A stretch of 64,000 nt of DNA from Verrucomicrobiota bacterium (GTDB lineage: Bacteria; Verrucomicrobiota; Verrucomicrobiia; Limisphaerales; JADJPG01): NCBI GenBank assembly GCA_016713365.1, contig JADJPG010000036.1, positions 22,918-86,917 of the forward strand, in the 5' to 3' direction. Positions within the stretch are counted from its first letter, which is position 1, and the number at the start of each line of letters is the position of its first letter. Made by a program: the position numbers and the translations under genes. Below, piece after piece: positions 63,291 through 64,000 of this stretch. The notes under the pieces are model-generated. The model made no database searches and was not told the origin of the DNA. It worked only from the letters and a program-made list of their open reading frames with translations.

Positions 63291-64000
63291 CTACTGCGTT
63301 TCACCCCGCGTGACACGGAGGAAGACCTCTTCGAGTCCGAGTTCATCTTCACGGAGTTCCGTCAGTTTGGCGCCGCCGGTCACGAGCGTCTCAGCGATGA
63401 TGCTGTGATCGATGTCGTGGTTCACCAGCGTCACTTTGACATGATCGTCCTCCGATTCAGCGGCGCTGACTTCGGGCCGGGCCTTGAGCAGTTCAATGGC
63501 GCGGTTTTGATCGCTGGATACTTTCACCCACACGACACGTCCGCTCGACGCATGATCACGCACGCCCTGCACAGGGCCGGCGTAGATGAGCTTGCCGCGC
63601 TCGATGATGGCGACGCGGTTACAGAGGGTTTGCAGCTCGCTGAGAATGTGGGAGCTGATGATGATGGTTTTCCCCATGCGCTGAAGCTCCTGCAGAATCG
63701 CCATCATCTCGATGCGCGCGCGGGGATCGAGGCCGGGAGGCGGGTTCGTCGAGCAGGAGCACCTTTGGATCGTGAACGAGCACGCGGGCGAGACCGAGGC
63801 GTTGCCAGCATGCCGCGGCTGAGCGCACCGATGAGCGCGCCTTTCTTTTCGCTGAGACCAACGAGTTCCAGCACGTCGTTGACGGTCTTCTCGCGTTGCG
63901 CGGTCGGGATCTTGTAACAAGCGCCGAAGAAGTCGAGATACTCGGTCACCTCCATGTCCTTATAGACGCCGAAGAAGTCCGGCATGTAACCAATGACGTG
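63291..64000 (-). pseudogene. ABC transporter ATP-binding protein, two frameshifts; N-terminus beyond window
   Basis: The plus-strand end of the window corresponds to the Q-loop region (VIGYMPDFFGVYKDMEVTEY) of a CcmA-type ATPase; the start and Walker A lie outside. The signature part LSRGM continues in a second frame as QRLGLARVLVHDPKVLLLDE, then in a third as GLDPRARIEMMAILQEL, through H-loop IIISSHILSELQTLC to the end VFLRVTRGETQ. The two switches are at about 63801-63812 (one extra A on the plus strand) and 63731-63740 (one extra G). All conserved elements are present, so these look like insertion errors. It is the only ATPase visible for the five-permease array. Confidence 0.82.

Noticed and set aside
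1..64000. tRNA, rRNA, CRISPR, IS elements, prophage genes
   Set aside because: Scanned by eye for T-loop/anticodon patterns, regular repeats and transposase motifs; none convincing.

Overview
This is a gene-dense, GC-rich window (about 60% by eye) that looks like the chromosome of a soil or freshwater Verrucomicrobiota bacterium, probably of the Pedosphaera/Limisphaera group. That placement is inferred from gene content: a ThuA plus membrane-bound-dehydrogenase plus CxxCH cytochrome fusion of the PVC type, very large secreted Ig-repeat and HYR-repeat proteins, SMP-30 lactonases, and ABC permeases beginning MTFLPIV. No rRNA, tRNA, CRISPR array, transposase, phage or plasmid gene was seen. Few genes have a strong Shine-Dalgarno sequence, so several starts rest on signal peptides or overlaps.

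Layout. 1-6.5 kb: the large cytochrome fusion (cut by the window edge), a secreted beta-sandwich protein and a small membrane protein. 6.5-16 kb: an AsmA-like DUF748 protein, a VKOR-thioredoxin fusion overlapping an M20 amidohydrolase, an EamA exporter, a NupC-type nucleoside transporter, a single-domain response regulator and two DsrE-like proteins. 16-20.7 kb: a giant protein with ten Ig domains and a propeller-like repeat region. 20.8-27.6 kb: a minus-strand nitrate-uptake operon (nasS-like sensor, nrtA, nrtS, nrtB, nrtC, nrtD, outer-membrane porin) closed by a good intrinsic terminator. 27.9-29.8 kb: leuA, preceded by a classical leucine attenuator (leader peptide with two Leu-Leu-Leu runs, then a terminator). 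29.8-36.1 kb: small proteins, an esterase/SMP-30 fusion, a Ski2-like helicase and a second SMP-30 protein. 36.2-39.6 kb: a secreted HYR-repeat protein with a C-terminal domain that may be a clan-CD-like peptidase. 40-43.3 kb: an ABC-2 exporter with TPR and membrane partners. 43.5-50.4 kb: yacG and a phosphorelay cluster (large CHASE hybrid kinase, NarL-type regulators, receiver-kinase). 50.6-54.7 kb: a helical DUF6781-like protein, an AarF/UbiB kinase, a bifunctional nuclease and DNA polymerase III delta. 54.7-64 kb: one ABC ATPase followed by five tandem paralogous double-size ABC-2 permeases.

Several otherwise well-conserved genes carry single-base frameshifts (nupC, response regulator, porin, esterase/SMP-30, final ABC ATPase), and the nasS-like gene lacks a central block. 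Both insertions and deletions occur, so uncorrected indel errors in a draft assembly are the simplest explanation for the single-base cases. The most interesting items are the leuA attenuator, the five-permease array, NrtS embedded in an ABC nitrate operon, and the possible peptidase domain on the HYR protein.
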